DNA from: Gammaproteobacteria bacterium
GTDB taxonomy: Bacteria; Pseudomonadota; Gammaproteobacteria; Steroidobacterales; Steroidobacteraceae
Reading direction: 5' to 3'
Assembly: GCA_003164785.1 (NCBI GenBank)
Contig: PLUE01000017.1
Span: 83,554-147,553, forward strand
Length of the DNA stretch: 64,000 bases
Shown here: positions 43,877 to 53,471 of the stretch, piece by piece
How positions within the stretch are numbered: position 1 is the first letter of the stretch
Layout of the letters: every line of letters begins with the position of its first letter
Position numbers and translations under genes: made by a program
The notes under the pieces: generated by a model
The model's database searches: none
What the model saw: only the letters and a program-made list of their open reading frames with translations
What the model was told of the DNA's origin: nothing

Positions 43877-44800
43877 ATGTCTAACCTCGGATCGGCCCCC
43901 ACGTATCGGTCCGGCACGGGATCCGTGACGGCGGAGGGAGCCGCCGTGACAACCGAGGAGCGAGACGCCGCCCTGGCTTTTTTGCAACAGCTGGCAGCCG
44001 AACTGTCGGACGGCGACGTCGATCTCCCGTGTTTTCCGAATGTGGTGTTGCGCATCAGCATCGCGCTGGCGGATCCCAACACCACCTCCGATCAGGTGGT
44101 CACGGTGGTGGGCAGCGAACCTCGTCTGGCCGCCCGGCTGCTGCAGACCGCCAACTCCGCCGCCTTCAATGCCACCGGCAAGCCCCTGACCGAGTTGCGG
44201 CCGGCCATCATCCGCATCGGGCTGCATTTGGTGCAGAGCATCGCGATGTCGTACGCCGTGCATCAGATGCAAACCGAGGACAGCCTCAAGCCGATCAAGC
44301 AGCCCTTGGTGGAGCTTTGGGACAAGAGCATCGCCGTGGCGTCGATCTGCCAGCTCGTCGCTGAGCGGACCAAGGTGCATACGGACATGGCGTTTCTGAC
44401 CGGTCTCTTGCACGGTATCGGCAGTCTATACGTCATGGCGCGCGCGACCACCCGCGCCGCACAACTTACGAACCAGCGCTCGTGGATGGAACTGCTGGAA
44501 GGCTGGCAGGCGGGCATCGGCAACGCCGTTCTGGAGAGCTGGGGGTTCGCCGAGGAAATGTGCGATGCCGTGGGCGACCAGCGCGACTACGGACGCAAGT
44601 GGAAACACGACGCGACGGTCACCGACGTGCTGATCGTCAGTCTGCTGCTCGCCGAATCGAGGAATTTACCGGAACCTCGGCCGGTGGAGATGGAAGGCAT
44701 CAATGCGTTCGCCAGCATCGGCTTGAGTGCGACGGATTGCGAAGCCACCCTGGTGCGGGCTGAACGTCGCATCGCGTTGGTCCACGAAGCATTGAAGTAG
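43877..44800 (+). CDS. HDOD-domain signalling protein
   Basis: 307 residues of soluble protein. The HDOD domain lies at about 45-245: LPCFPNVVLRISIALADPNTT, VVTVVGSEPRLAARLLQTANSAAF and LRPAIIRIGLHLVQSIAMSYAV (in part). The HD residues needed for phosphohydrolase activity are not conserved, as in the family. No output domain is attached. It stands between OmpW and the polyamine importer; a second HDOD protein is at 19.7-20.7 kb. Confidence 0.88.
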   Translation: MSNLGSAPTYRSGTGSVTAEGAAVTTEERDAALAFLQQLAAELSDGDVDLPCFPNVVLRISIALADPNTTSDQVVTVVGSEPRLAARLLQTANSAAFNATGKPLTELRPAIIRIGLHLVQSIAMSYAVHQMQTEDSLKPIKQPLVELWDKSIAVASICQLVAERTKVHTDMAFLTGLLHGIGSLYVMARATTRAAQLTNQRSWMELLEGWQAGIGNAVLESWGFAEEMCDAVGDQRDYGRKWKHDATVTDVLIVSLLLAESRNLPEPRPVEMEGINAFASIGLSATDCEATLVRAERRIALVHEALK

Positions 44801-44888
44801 CGGTTCATTTTCGCGGTGTGCCTGTTCACCACCGTGGTGCCGTAGCGCAATGCGACGGTGTGCTACCCTTGTTCGATCGGGAGAATTG

Positions 44889-45953
44889 ATGAGATATTTC
44901 TGCGTTGCCCTGGGTTCCGTGCTGCTGATCTCCTTGATCGGCCAAGCCCATGCCGACAGCCAAAAGCTGCGCATCATCAGTTGGGCGGACTATGTTCCCG
45001 CGGACCTCATCGCAGCTTTCAAGAAAGAGACGGGCATCGACGTCGAGGTCACGCTCTCGAACAACGAGGAAATGATCTCGAAACTTCGCGCCACGGGCGG
45101 CGCCGGATATGACCTCGCGCAACCGTCGCAGGACCGGATCGCGTCCGCCGAGCGCGAGTTCGGCATCTACAGGCCTTTGGACCTGTCCAAGGTCAAGCTC
45201 GAGGAGTTCCAACCGGCGCTGCTCGGCATCGTGAAGCGCAACACCACCGTCGACGGCAAGCAATACGGACTGCCGTATCTCTGGGGAACGGACGGCCTGG
45301 TGGTCGACACCAAGCGCGCGAAGGTCGCAGACTACACGGACCTGTGCAATGCCGATCTAAAGGGCAAGACGGCCATCCGGCTGAGGCGTCCGACGTTGAT
45401 GGCTTTCGCCTTCGCGGCGGGCAAGGATCCTTTCGCGCTATACGGAGATCCGAAGGCCTACAGCGCTCTCATGGACCAGGTCGGCGCCACGCTCATCGCC
45501 TGCAAGCCCAACTTCAAGTTCTTCTATGACAACAAGGACCAGCTGCTCAATGGCATTCGTTCCGGCGAAGTCGTCGCCGCGATGATGTGGGACACCGGCG
45601 GCTGGACACTCAACCGCGACAACCCCAACATCCAATTCGTGGTCCCGCGCTCCGGCGCCCTGGGTTGGCTCGACACCTTCGCATTGCCGGCGCGGGGCAA
45701 GAACGACGCGGCCGCGTATGCCTGGATCAATTTTACGATGCGGCCGGAAAATGCGGCCCGCGTCATCAAGTCCGTGGGCAATTTTTCGGCGGCCAAGGAC
45801 ACGGCCTCGCTGGTGGATCCGCGCCTCAAAGCTCAGTTCACCGCGGCCTTCCCCGACAGCGCGCTGAAGAACATTCACTGGTATCCGGCGATTCCCACCG
45901 GCCTCGAAGAGATCGAAGGCAAAGTGCTGGACCGGATCAAGGCAGCCAATTGA
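44889..45953 (+). CDS. Polyamine-type ABC transporter substrate-binding protein (PotD/PotF family)
   Basis: 354 residues with a signal peptide (VALGSVLLISLIGQAHA). The mature start KLRIISWADYVPADLIAAFKKETGI is the PotD/PotF signature, followed by YDLAQPSQDRI and GLPYLWGTDGLVVDTKRA. It captures spermidine, putrescine or a related compound in the periplasm. ATG 44889 is preceded by GGGAGA. It is the first gene of a four-gene importer operon. Confidence 0.92.
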   Translation: MRYFCVALGSVLLISLIGQAHADSQKLRIISWADYVPADLIAAFKKETGIDVEVTLSNNEEMISKLRATGGAGYDLAQPSQDRIASAEREFGIYRPLDLSKVKLEEFQPALLGIVKRNTTVDGKQYGLPYLWGTDGLVVDTKRAKVADYTDLCNADLKGKTAIRLRRPTLMAFAFAAGKDPFALYGDPKAYSALMDQVGATLIACKPNFKFFYDNKDQLLNGIRSGEVVAAMMWDTGGWTLNRDNPNIQFVVPRSGALGWLDTFALPARGKNDAAAYAWINFTMRPENAARVIKSVGNFSAAKDTASLVDPRLKAQFTAAFPDSALKNIHWYPAIPTGLEEIEGKVLDRIKAAN

Positions 45954-47068
45954 GCACGGCGGATCTGGTCGCCGATGCGGTCACCAAGCGCTTCGCGGAT
46001 CATGTCGCCGTGGACGAGCTGTCCTTTTCGGTCGCCCGCGGCAGCTTTTTCTCGATTCTGGGTCCCTCCGGCTGCGGCAAGACGACGCTGCTGCGCATGA
46101 TCGCCGGCTTCATCGCGCCCGACGCAGGCGACATCGCGATCGGCGGCAGAAGCATGCGGGAGGTTGCGCCGAACCGTCGGCCCGTGAACATGGTATTTCA
46201 ACAGCTGGCGCTCTTTCCCATGATGTCGGTGGGGGAAAACGTCGCGTTCGGACTCGCCAGGCGCGGCATCGCGCGCGCCGAACGAACGCGCAGGAGCCAT
46301 GCCATGCTCGAACGCGTCGGCCTCGCCGGTGCCTCCGGCAAGCGCGTCGACGAGTTGTCGGGCGGCCAACGACAACGCGTGGCCATCGCACGCAGTCTGG
46401 TTCTCGAACCCACCCTGTTGCTGCTCGATGAACCCCTCGGCGCGCTCGACCTGAAGCTGCGCGAGCACATGAAGATCGAGCTGAAGCAGCTCCAGGCCGC
46501 ATTCGGCACCACGTTCGTCTACATCACCCATGACCAGTCCGAGGCGCTGGTGCTGTCAGATCACGTCGGGGTGATGAGCCACGGACGCTTCGAGCAGCTC
46601 GGCACGCCGCAGGATTTGTACTATCGTCCGCAGACGCCTTTCGTGGCGGGATTCGTCGGCGCGAACAATCGCATCGTCGGTCGGGCGACCGGCAGGAACG
46701 GCCATCTGATCGAGATCACCACCAAGGATGGCTGGATCATCCACGCCCTCGGCGCCGGTGAGGTCGCCGTGGGTGGTGCCGTCGAGGCGTTCGTGCGCCC
46801 CGAGGTCGCCAGCTTGAGCCGGCAGCGGCATGAGTTGCCCGTCGGACAGCCGGCCCACGAGGGGCAGGTGCAGAGCGTCCTGTTCGACGGCGCGAATTCG
46901 GCGGTGCTGCTGCAGGAGACCCGCACCCGGCGCGAATTCCGCATCGCCCTGCCGCAGACGGGACAATTCTCGGACCTCAAGCCCCAGGAAGGCGTGTGCT
47001 TCAGCTTCGACCCCGCGCGCGCGGTGTGCTTTCCCGCGCGCGCCGGGGTGGTGGGCGAGGATGGCTGA
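45950..47068 (+). CDS. Polyamine-type ABC transporter ATP-binding protein (PotA/PotG family)
   Basis: 372 residues. The start is TTG 45950, overlapping the binding-protein stop by TTGA; the longer open frame upstream lies inside potD. It has Walker A GPSGCGKTT, signature LSGGQRQR, Walker B LLLLDEPLGALD, the H-loop ITHD, and a C-terminal TOBE domain (about 270-365). It energises the importer. Confidence 0.92.
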   Translation: MSTADLVADAVTKRFADHVAVDELSFSVARGSFFSILGPSGCGKTTLLRMIAGFIAPDAGDIAIGGRSMREVAPNRRPVNMVFQQLALFPMMSVGENVAFGLARRGIARAERTRRSHAMLERVGLAGASGKRVDELSGGQRQRVAIARSLVLEPTLLLLDEPLGALDLKLREHMKIELKQLQAAFGTTFVYITHDQSEALVLSDHVGVMSHGRFEQLGTPQDLYYRPQTPFVAGFVGANNRIVGRATGRNGHLIEITTKDGWIIHALGAGEVAVGGAVEAFVRPEVASLSRQRHELPVGQPAHEGQVQSVLFDGANSAVLLQETRTRREFRIALPQTGQFSDLKPQEGVCFSFDPARAVCFPARAGVVGEDG

Positions 47069-47942
47069 CGAGGGCGCCAGGGCGTGGCATGGCCGCCTCA
47101 GTCTGGGCTTGCTGCTCGCGCCCGCCCTGCTGTGGCTGGGCGCGCTGGTGGTGCTGCCGCATGTCGACCTGGCGGTGTTGTCGCTTCGCCAACGCGTGGG
47201 ACCGCATGCGTACGTGCCGAGCCTGGCGCAGTACCGGACATTCTTCGTGGAGCCGCTGTACTGGCACGTATTTCTGCGCACGGCGCTCATGTCCATTGCC
47301 GCCACCGCATTGACCCTGTTGCTGGCGTTTCCCATCGCGTGGGTCATCGCCAAGGTGGCCCGGGGCCGGGCGAGCTCGCTGCTGTTCATCCTCTGTTTGA
47401 TTCCCTTCTGGGTGAGCGAAACCGTGCGCACGCTGGGATGGATGATTCTGCTGCGCGAGTCGGGGGTCCTGCCCTCGTTGCTGGTGAAGTTGGGCATCAC
47501 GGCAGTCCCCATCGAATTGCTCTACCACGACGCGACCATATTGGTCGGCCTCATCTATACGTCGCTGCTGTTCATGGTCATCCCGCTCATCTCGAGCTTG
47601 GAGAGCTTGGACAACTCGTTGATCGAGGCCGCATACGATCTCGGCGGCGGCGGCTTCGCCATCCTGCGCACCATCGTCATCCCGCATGCGGCGCCCGGCA
47701 TCACGGCCGGCTGCATCATCGTATTCATGCTCACTCTCGGCAATTACCTCACGCCGACGCTGCTCGGCGGCAAGAACTCGCAGTGGTTCACCGAACAGAT
47801 CTATACGCAGTTCATCACGCGCTTCAACTGGGAACAGGGCGCCGCCTTTGGCTTCCTGCTGCTCGGCCTGTCGACCGCCATGGTGATGATCGGCCTGACG
47901 CTCACCGGTCAACGATTCGGTGACGTGATGCGGCGAACGTGA
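47061..47942 (+). CDS. Polyamine-type ABC transporter permease (PotB/PotH family)
   Basis: 293 residues with six membrane helices and the EAA loop (SLIEAAYDLGGGGFAILRTIVIP, in part). ATG 47061 overlaps the ATPase stop by eight bases. It forms the translocation pore with the next gene. The frame is open upstream within the ATPase gene; that extension is not real. Confidence 0.92.
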   Translation: MADEGARAWHGRLSLGLLLAPALLWLGALVVLPHVDLAVLSLRQRVGPHAYVPSLAQYRTFFVEPLYWHVFLRTALMSIAATALTLLLAFPIAWVIAKVARGRASSLLFILCLIPFWVSETVRTLGWMILLRESGVLPSLLVKLGITAVPIELLYHDATILVGLIYTSLLFMVIPLISSLESLDNSLIEAAYDLGGGGFAILRTIVIPHAAPGITAGCIIVFMLTLGNYLTPTLLGGKNSQWFTEQIYTQFITRFNWEQGAAFGFLLLGLSTAMVMIGLTLTGQRFGDVMRRT

Positions 47943-47952
47943 TGAAGGCCGC

Positions 47953-48810
47953 GTGATTCCGTCCTTGCCGCGCCCGCTGTGGCTGCGCGCCAGCACCGCG
48001 CTCTACGTCGTCGCGTTCCTGACGTTCCTGTTCATACCCCTGGTCATCGTCGCGTTGTTCGCATTCAACGACGCACCCTACCCCGCGCCTCCGTGGCGTG
48101 GGTTCACGCTGGATTGGTTCTTGGGAAACGCCGCCGGCGGACGCACCGGACTGTTCGCGGACTCCGAAATGCTGGGCAGCATCTGGACCAGCTGTCTCGT
48201 CGCCATCTGGGTCACGGTGCTGTCGGTGTCGATCGGCACCGCCAACGCCTTTCTGTTCGAGCGTGGCCGGTTTCCGGGAAAGCAGGCGCTGTCCGTTCTG
48301 ATGCTCGCCCCGTTGGTGATCCCGGGCGTGATTCTCGGCATCTCCATCCTGGCATTCGCCAGCCGCATCGCGGAGTTTGCGGACGATGTGTTGGGCTTGG
48401 AGCTGGATTTTCTCAGGCCTGGACTACCACTGGTGGTGCTCGGACAATTCTCCTACATCGCCACCATTTCGACGCTGACCATCAGCGCCCGTTTGCGGCG
48501 CTTCGACCACACACTCGAAGAGGCCGCCTTGAACCTGGGCGCCTCCAGATCCGCCGTGCTTCGCACGATCCTTCTGCCCTATCTGCGTCCCGCCCTGCTC
48601 GGGTCGGCCGCCATCTCCTTCCTGTTGTCCTTCGAGGACTTCAACACGACACTGATGCTGGTCGGCGCGGACTCGCCGCTGACCGTCATGATGTACGGCC
48701 GCATGCGCGAGGGCGCCACGCCGGTGTTGAACGCGGTCAGCCTGTTCTTGATGGCCGCATCCGCCATTCTGGCGCTCACCGTCATGCGCCGCCGTACCCC
48801 GGCGGCCTGA
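47953..48810 (+). CDS. Polyamine-type ABC transporter permease (PotC/PotI family)
   Basis: 285 residues from GTG 47953; an ATG at 47942 runs straight into a stop, so GTG is the likely start. Six helices and the EAA loop (TLEEAALNLGASRSAVLRTILLP, in part) are present. Last gene of the importer operon, convergent with the secreted hydrolase. Confidence 0.91.
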   Translation: MIPSLPRPLWLRASTALYVVAFLTFLFIPLVIVALFAFNDAPYPAPPWRGFTLDWFLGNAAGGRTGLFADSEMLGSIWTSCLVAIWVTVLSVSIGTANAFLFERGRFPGKQALSVLMLAPLVIPGVILGISILAFASRIAEFADDVLGLELDFLRPGLPLVVLGQFSYIATISTLTISARLRRFDHTLEEAALNLGASRSAVLRTILLPYLRPALLGSAAISFLLSFEDFNTTLMLVGADSPLTVMMYGRMREGATPVLNAVSLFLMAASAILALTVMRRRTPAA

Positions 48811-48865
48811 GCCCTGAGCCCGACGCCTCCGACCGGCGCCGCTGGCTCAGCGCGCCGCGGCAGCC

Positions 48866-50209
48866 TCAATGCGCAACGGCGGCTTGAAGCAACTCGAGCC
48901 CGGCCGCGTGGTTGCGTTGAAAGCCTTTCCACAGCGTGACCTCTCCCCGACCACCACTGTAAGCGTCATACGCCGGAGCGGGAACCGCGACCGGCCACGC
49001 TCCCATCGAGGATTCCGCCACCGCAACGTCGAGATAATCCGCACGGTCGGCCTCGCCCTTCACGTGAACATCCAGGAAGGCCGTGATGAAATGCGCGCTG
49101 ATCGCGTTCACCCGGTCCTTCCGCCAGACCGGATCCTCGAACCAATCTTCGTCCCATAACCGCGCGCGCATCGCGGAAGGCGCGGGGTTCAGACCGATGG
49201 AATGACCGGCCCCCTTGAAGGTCAGCAGATAGCGATGCGCGTTCTTGGCCATGCCGAACATCGCAAATGCGCCGCTCGGATAATCGACCGTCCGGTCGCT
49301 GTCGCCGGCGATCAGCAGCAACGGCGCCGTGATGCCGAGCAATCCGTCGGCGCCCCAGGCCGCCAGCGCGCCGCCGCCGGCCGGAGAGATCGCCACCACC
49401 GCCAGCAGGCCTTTTACCGTCATCGCGTCCTGCAGCGGACCACCGCGAACATACGGCCGAAGCAGGTCGCCGGGAATCATCTTCGTGGGCGGACCTTCGG
49501 GGTCGAACGTGGCGCCCGCGGCGGCGAGCACGCCATAGCCGCCCATGGAATAGCCGACCAATGCCAGCCGTGTGGGATCGATGAGTTTTTCGTGTGCGAG
49601 CGTTCTGCGCAGGCTGTCCGCGACGAAAACGATGTCGAGCGGCCGCCGCAGCAACGGCCCCGCGAACCGGGTCCGATCGGTGATGGGTGGATCGTCGTGC
49701 CGAATGGCCGCGACCACGTACCCCTTGGACGCCAGGTTCTCCGTGAGCCACGTCATGGCGGCCGGATCGTTGCTGTAGCCATGCGACACGATCACCAGGG
49801 GATAGCCCGCGGCCATGCTCGGCGGCAGTGCGGGGGCATCGCGCACGGCAATCCCCCGCACCGAGAAGCTCACCGGGGGCGCCGGCGGTTCGGACGGCAG
49901 GCTCGCCCTGTAAACCATGGCGGACTGCCACGCCCGCGGCTTCGCCGGATACCAAAGATCGACGGTGAGAGTACGGTCGCGGCGTGGAGCATTTCCGGTC
50001 GCAGGATCGAATCCCAGCACGTCGACTTGATCATGCGCCACGAGATGCAGCGTCCGATAGCCCACTTCCAGTTCGCCGAGGCGCGCCAACTCCGGCGCAT
50101 CGACGCCGAAGCGGCTGGGCGCCTCGGCCGCATTCGCCCCGGACGCGGATGCCGCGGCGCTCAGCACACCGGCCAACAACATCGTCCAAACCTTCGTTCT
50201 CAACTGCAT
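48866..50209 (-). CDS. Secreted alpha/beta hydrolase (PET-hydrolase/acetylhydrolase-like)
   Basis: 447 residues with a signal peptide (MLLAGVLSAAASASGANA). The core has YPLVIVSHGYSNDP (oxyanion region), the nucleophile GYSMGGYG near 238-245, LLIAGDSDRTVDYPSG (acid) and FKGAGHSIGL (His). The architecture resembles dienelactone hydrolase/platelet-activating-factor acetylhydrolase-like enzymes. Substrate unknown; location periplasmic or extracellular by signal peptide. Confidence 0.88.
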   Translation of the reverse strand: MQLRTKVWTMLLAGVLSAAASASGANAAEAPSRFGVDAPELARLGELEVGYRTLHLVAHDQVDVLGFDPATGNAPRRDRTLTVDLWYPAKPRAWQSAMVYRASLPSEPPAPPVSFSVRGIAVRDAPALPPSMAAGYPLVIVSHGYSNDPAAMTWLTENLASKGYVVAAIRHDDPPITDRTRFAGPLLRRPLDIVFVADSLRRTLAHEKLIDPTRLALVGYSMGGYGVLAAAGATFDPEGPPTKMIPGDLLRPYVRGGPLQDAMTVKGLLAVVAISPAGGGALAAWGADGLLGITAPLLLIAGDSDRTVDYPSGAFAMFGMAKNAHRYLLTFKGAGHSIGLNPAPSAMRARLWDEDWFEDPVWRKDRVNAISAHFITAFLDVHVKGEADRADYLDVAVAESSMGAWPVAVPAPAYDAYSGGRGEVTLWKGFQRNHAAGLELLQAAVAH

Positions 50210-50309
50210 CGGTGAACCTACCTCGTCACGAGAGGTGACTTGCCGGCGACAGTGTACCCAAAGGGAATTGCCGCCGGAACGATCGGTCGATTGTCGGGTC
50301 TCATCCAAG

Positions 50310-50831
50310 GTGGACAATCAACACCCTCAGCCGACGACGCTGCGCGTCAGGTATCTCGAACAGACCCAACCGGCGCCTCCGCCGGCGCTGTATTGGGGCA
50401 GCGAGCGCGTCACTCTCGAGAAACCGAGCCTCGAGAGCTTTCTCGCACTCTACGGGCGGGTCGGCGACGTGCCGCGGTGGGAGCAGAGAGCAAAGATGCC
50501 CACGGCGGAACTCGAGGCGCTGCTGCGCGGCAACGCACTGCATATTTATGTGCTGCGGGAGGTGAGCGGCGACGCCATCGGCTTCTGCGAGTTCGATCGT
50601 TCCGATTTTCCACAGATCGAGCTCAAGAATTTCGGACTGATGCCTCACGCCCAGGGACGCGGCCTGGGTCCCTGGCTTCTGGCGATCGCGTTGCAGGGCG
50701 AATGGCGCACGAAACCCGGCCGTATCTGGCTGCACACCGATGAGTGGGACCACCCCGCCGCCCTGCCTGTCTACCACCGCGCGGGATTTCGCGTGTTCGA
50801 TGAGCGCGACGAACCGGCGGGTTCACTCTAG
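50310..50831 (+). CDS. GNAT-family N-acetyltransferase
   Basis: 173 residues from GTG 50310. The acetyl-CoA binding motif is LMPHAQGRGLGPWLL (R/Q-x-x-G-x-G/A pattern), followed by WLHTDEWDHPAALPVYHRAGF, the usual motif B. The start is uncertain: GTG 50235 would add 25 residues and has AGAGG nearby, but the family similarity begins at about residue 10 from 50310. Substrate unknown. Confidence 0.85.
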   Translation: MDNQHPQPTTLRVRYLEQTQPAPPPALYWGSERVTLEKPSLESFLALYGRVGDVPRWEQRAKMPTAELEALLRGNALHIYVLREVSGDAIGFCEFDRSDFPQIELKNFGLMPHAQGRGLGPWLLAIALQGEWRTKPGRIWLHTDEWDHPAALPVYHRAGFRVFDERDEPAGSL

Positions 50832-51544
50832 GCCCAGAGCAGACCGGGCAGATCGGCCAGTGTGTCGAGCATGACGTCGCACTGCAATGAACGCGGGTCC
50901 CGGCCCTCGTTGTACCCATAGGGCACGCACATGACCCGGATCTGCGCCGCGCGCGCCGCGGTCACGTCGTTTACCGAATCGCCGACCATCAGGGTATCCT
51001 CGGCCGCGATGGACAGCGCCTCGCAGGCAAACAGCAGCGGCTGGGGGTCTGGCTTGCGTCTCTCACAGGTATCGCCGCCGACCACCACATCCACCCATCC
51101 ACTGAGATCCAGCCGATGCAACAGGGCGGTGGCGAAGCGCTGCTGCTTGTTGGTGACGACCGCCACCTTCAAACCTGCCTGGTGCACCAACTTGAGCGTT
51201 TCGACCACGCCTGGGTACGGCCGCGCATCCGATTCGTTGGATTCCTCCAATGCGCCATAGTGGTCGAAGAATCTTTCCAGGATGGCTGCTTGTTCCGCGA
51301 CGCTCAGGGCGTGGCCGCCTGCGGCCGCCGCGCGCTCGATGAGAATGGGCGAGCCGCGGCCGATCATGCGCGACACCGCGCTCACCGGCAGCGACTGCCA
51401 GCCGCGTTCGTCGAACGCTCGATTCAAGGCACGCGCGATGTCGGCGGCCGTATCGAGCAACGTGCCGTCGAGATCGAACAGCACGCCGCTGACGCGTCGA
51501 CCGCGCCAGGATGCCTGCGCCCGCGGGGCGCCGGCGCTACTCAA
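50828..51544 (-). CDS. gph: Phosphoglycolate phosphatase (HAD superfamily)
   Basis: 238 residues. HAD motif I FDLDGTLLDTA (nucleophile Asp), motif II VVTNKQ, motif III K in RRKPDP and motif IV VGDSVNDV are all present, with a helical cap between. It removes phosphate from 2-phosphoglycolate, a product of DNA 3'-end repair. TTG 51544 overlaps the ExoIII stop by eight bases, linking it to a repair nuclease, which fits the biochemical role. Confidence 0.9.
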   Translation of the reverse strand: MSSAGAPRAQASWRGRRVSGVLFDLDGTLLDTAADIARALNRAFDERGWQSLPVSAVSRMIGRGSPILIERAAAAGGHALSVAEQAAILERFFDHYGALEESNESDARPYPGVVETLKLVHQAGLKVAVVTNKQQRFATALLHRLDLSGWVDVVVGGDTCERRKPDPQPLLFACEALSIAAEDTLMVGDSVNDVTAARAAQIRVMCVPYGYNEGRDPRSLQCDVMLDTLADLPGLLWA

Positions 51545-52340
51545 GAGTGACGCTCACGGGACAGTGATCGCTGCCCATTATCTCCGGATGAATGTCGGCC
51601 GCCTTCACGCGCCCGCGCAACGCCGCGGACACCAGAACGTAATCGATTCTCCACCCGATGTTGCGCGCCCGCGAGTTGGCAAAGTGACTCCACCACGAAT
51701 AATGACCGTTGCCCTGTTTGAACATTCGGAACGTATCGACGAATCCGGCGTCCGCCATGTTCTGAAAGCCGGCGCGCTCCTCGTCCGTAAATCCCTTCTT
51801 GCCACGGTTCGCCTTGGGATTCGCAAGATCCATCTCCGTGTGCGCCACATTCAAGTCGCCGCAGAAAATCACCGGCTTTTTCCGTTCCAGCAGCCTGCAA
51901 TACGCAAGAAAGGCGGGGTCCCAATGCTGGTGGCGCAGCGCCAGCCGGCTCAGGTCCTCCTTGGCATTCGGTGTGTAGACCGTGACCACGTAGAAGTCCG
52001 GGAACTCCGCCGTGACGACGCGCCCTTCTTCCGCGCTGTCGCGCTGCAGTTCGTCGGCGAACGTGAAACGCGACGCGAACTTGGGCGGGAAGCCATTGGT
52101 GACCGCGATCGGCTCGCTTCGCGAAAAAATCGCGGTTCCCGAATAACCTTTCTTCACCGCTGAATTCCAATACTCGCGGTAATCGGGAAGGTCGATTTCG
52201 ATCTGCCCCCGCTCAGCCTTGGTTTCCTGCAGGCACAGAATATCGGGCCGATGGGCCTCCAGAAAAGGATGGAACAAGCCCTTTCGATGGACCGCCCTGA
52301 TCCCGTTCACGTTCCAGGAGTAGATCTTCAATTGACTCAC
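51537..52340 (-). CDS. xthA: Exodeoxyribonuclease III (AP endonuclease)
   Basis: 267 residues of the EEP nuclease fold. It repairs abasic sites and 3'-blocked ends. Seen: SWNVNGIRA, LCLQETKAERGQI (catalytic Glu), TVYTPNA, FCGDLNVAHTEMDL (Asp, Asn), RIDYVLVS and the final MGSDHCPV (Asp-His). I prefer GTG 52340, which has AGGGAG seven bases upstream, over TTG 52346. The gph-like gene is coupled downstream. Confidence 0.94.
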   Translation of the reverse strand: MSQLKIYSWNVNGIRAVHRKGLFHPFLEAHRPDILCLQETKAERGQIEIDLPDYREYWNSAVKKGYSGTAIFSRSEPIAVTNGFPPKFASRFTFADELQRDSAEEGRVVTAEFPDFYVVTVYTPNAKEDLSRLALRHQHWDPAFLAYCRLLERKKPVIFCGDLNVAHTEMDLANPKANRGKKGFTDEERAGFQNMADAGFVDTFRMFKQGNGHYSWWSHFANSRARNIGWRIDYVLVSAALRGRVKAADIHPEIMGSDHCPVSVTLE

Positions 52341-52460
52341 CGACAATCTCCCTGAGCTGAAACACGTCCCGACCCCATTTCAACATATTGGCCCGCCGGG
52401 GGGCATGTACGGACGTCCTGCACTCGTTCCTTAAGTCCGATCCGACGTTATGTCTGGAAC

Positions 52461-52479
52461 GGTATTGACAATCATTCGC
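52461..52479 (+). promoter_or_regulatory. Fur-box-like site upstream of bfd
   Basis: The 19 bases GGTATTGACAATCATTCGC match 14 of 19 positions of the classical Fur consensus. It lies 41 bases before the bfd ATG, over the expected promoter (TTGACA within it could be the -35). Iron repression of bfd is standard in Proteobacteria. Confidence 0.65.
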
Positions 52480-52501
52480 ATTCGCGTTCACAATGACACC
52501 C

Positions 52502-52738
52502 ATGATAATTTGCGTCTGCAAAGCGATATCTGACCGGCATATACGTGCCGCTGTAAACGACGGCGCCACCTGCATGCGGGATTTGACGCGCGAATTGCGG
52601 GTGGGCACGTGCTGCGGCAAATGTGTCCCCGAGGCGAAAGCCGCGCTGAAGGCCTGTCTGACGCACCGCGTCGAATCGCGCATGGACGGAGGCGCAGCCG
52701 CTTTCTTCGGCACCCCCGCGAGCGAATTCGCCGTCTAG
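52502..52738 (+). CDS. bfd: Bacterioferritin-associated ferredoxin
   Basis: 78 residues of a [2Fe-2S] protein that delivers electrons to release iron from bacterioferritin. Cluster ligands are CVC near the start (C4, C6) and CCGKC near 40, the Bfd spacing. ATG 52502 gives the family start; ATG 52493 would add three residues. It is followed by bfr and preceded by a Fur-like box. Confidence 0.93.
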   Translation: MIICVCKAISDRHIRAAVNDGATCMRDLTRELRVGTCCGKCVPEAKAALKACLTHRVESRMDGGAAAFFGTPASEFAV

Positions 52739-52845
52739 AGACGGATCGGAGCGGCCGCGGTGCTCACCGCGTTGCGTGATGCCTATTGAACATAGATCGG
52801 GCATAGAATGCAAACCCTCGACGAGTTCCAACCCAGGGGGTCACG

Positions 52846-53337
52846 ATGCAGGGCGACGAAAAAGTTTTGGATTTTCTCAATCAGGCGCTCCGCAACGAGC
52901 TCACCTCCATCAACCAGTACTTCCTGCATGCGCGCATGCTCGATAACTGGGGCCTCAAGCGACTGGGCAAGATCGAGTACGAGGAATCCGTCGATGAGAT
53001 GAAGCACGCGGACCGGCTGGTCAAGCGCATCCTTTTTCTCGAGGGCCTGCCCAATTTGCAGGATCTCGGCAAATTGTTCCTCGGTGAGGACCTCAAGGAA
53101 ATTCTTCAGTGCGACCTGCGACGCGAGATGGAAGCTCATCCGCTGTACATCGCGGCCATCGCTCATTGCGAGACCGTCAAGGACTACGTAACGCGTGAGC
53201 TGCTGGTGTACATCCAGAAGAGCGAAGAAGAGCACATCGATTTCATCGAAGAGCAGCTGGGGCTGATCGACAAGATGGGACTGCCGAACTACATTCAGAG
53301 CGCCACCGGCGAGCTGGGCGGAAGCGCTGCCGGATAA
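52846..53337 (+). CDS. bfr: Bacterioferritin
   Basis: 163 residues. It forms the 24-subunit iron-storage shell. The di-iron ferroxidase ligands are E18, E51, H54, E94, E127 and H130 at the standard positions, and the heme ligand M52 (DEMKHAD) is present. AGGGGGT upstream gives a good ribosome site. The 107-base gap to bfd suggests either co-transcription or its own promoter. Confidence 0.96.
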   Translation: MQGDEKVLDFLNQALRNELTSINQYFLHARMLDNWGLKRLGKIEYEESVDEMKHADRLVKRILFLEGLPNLQDLGKLFLGEDLKEILQCDLRREMEAHPLYIAAIAHCETVKDYVTRELLVYIQKSEEEHIDFIEEQLGLIDKMGLPNYIQSATGELGGSAAG

Positions 53338-53471
53338 CCCGCCGCCGACGACCTTGCTCGTGTGCGATCGCGCATAGACACTGACGATCGACCAAAGTAG
53401 CTGCCGCGCACCTCGGAAGGACAAAATGGCGCGGTGGCGGTTCTTGGCAGCTTGAACAAAACGGAGGCTCG

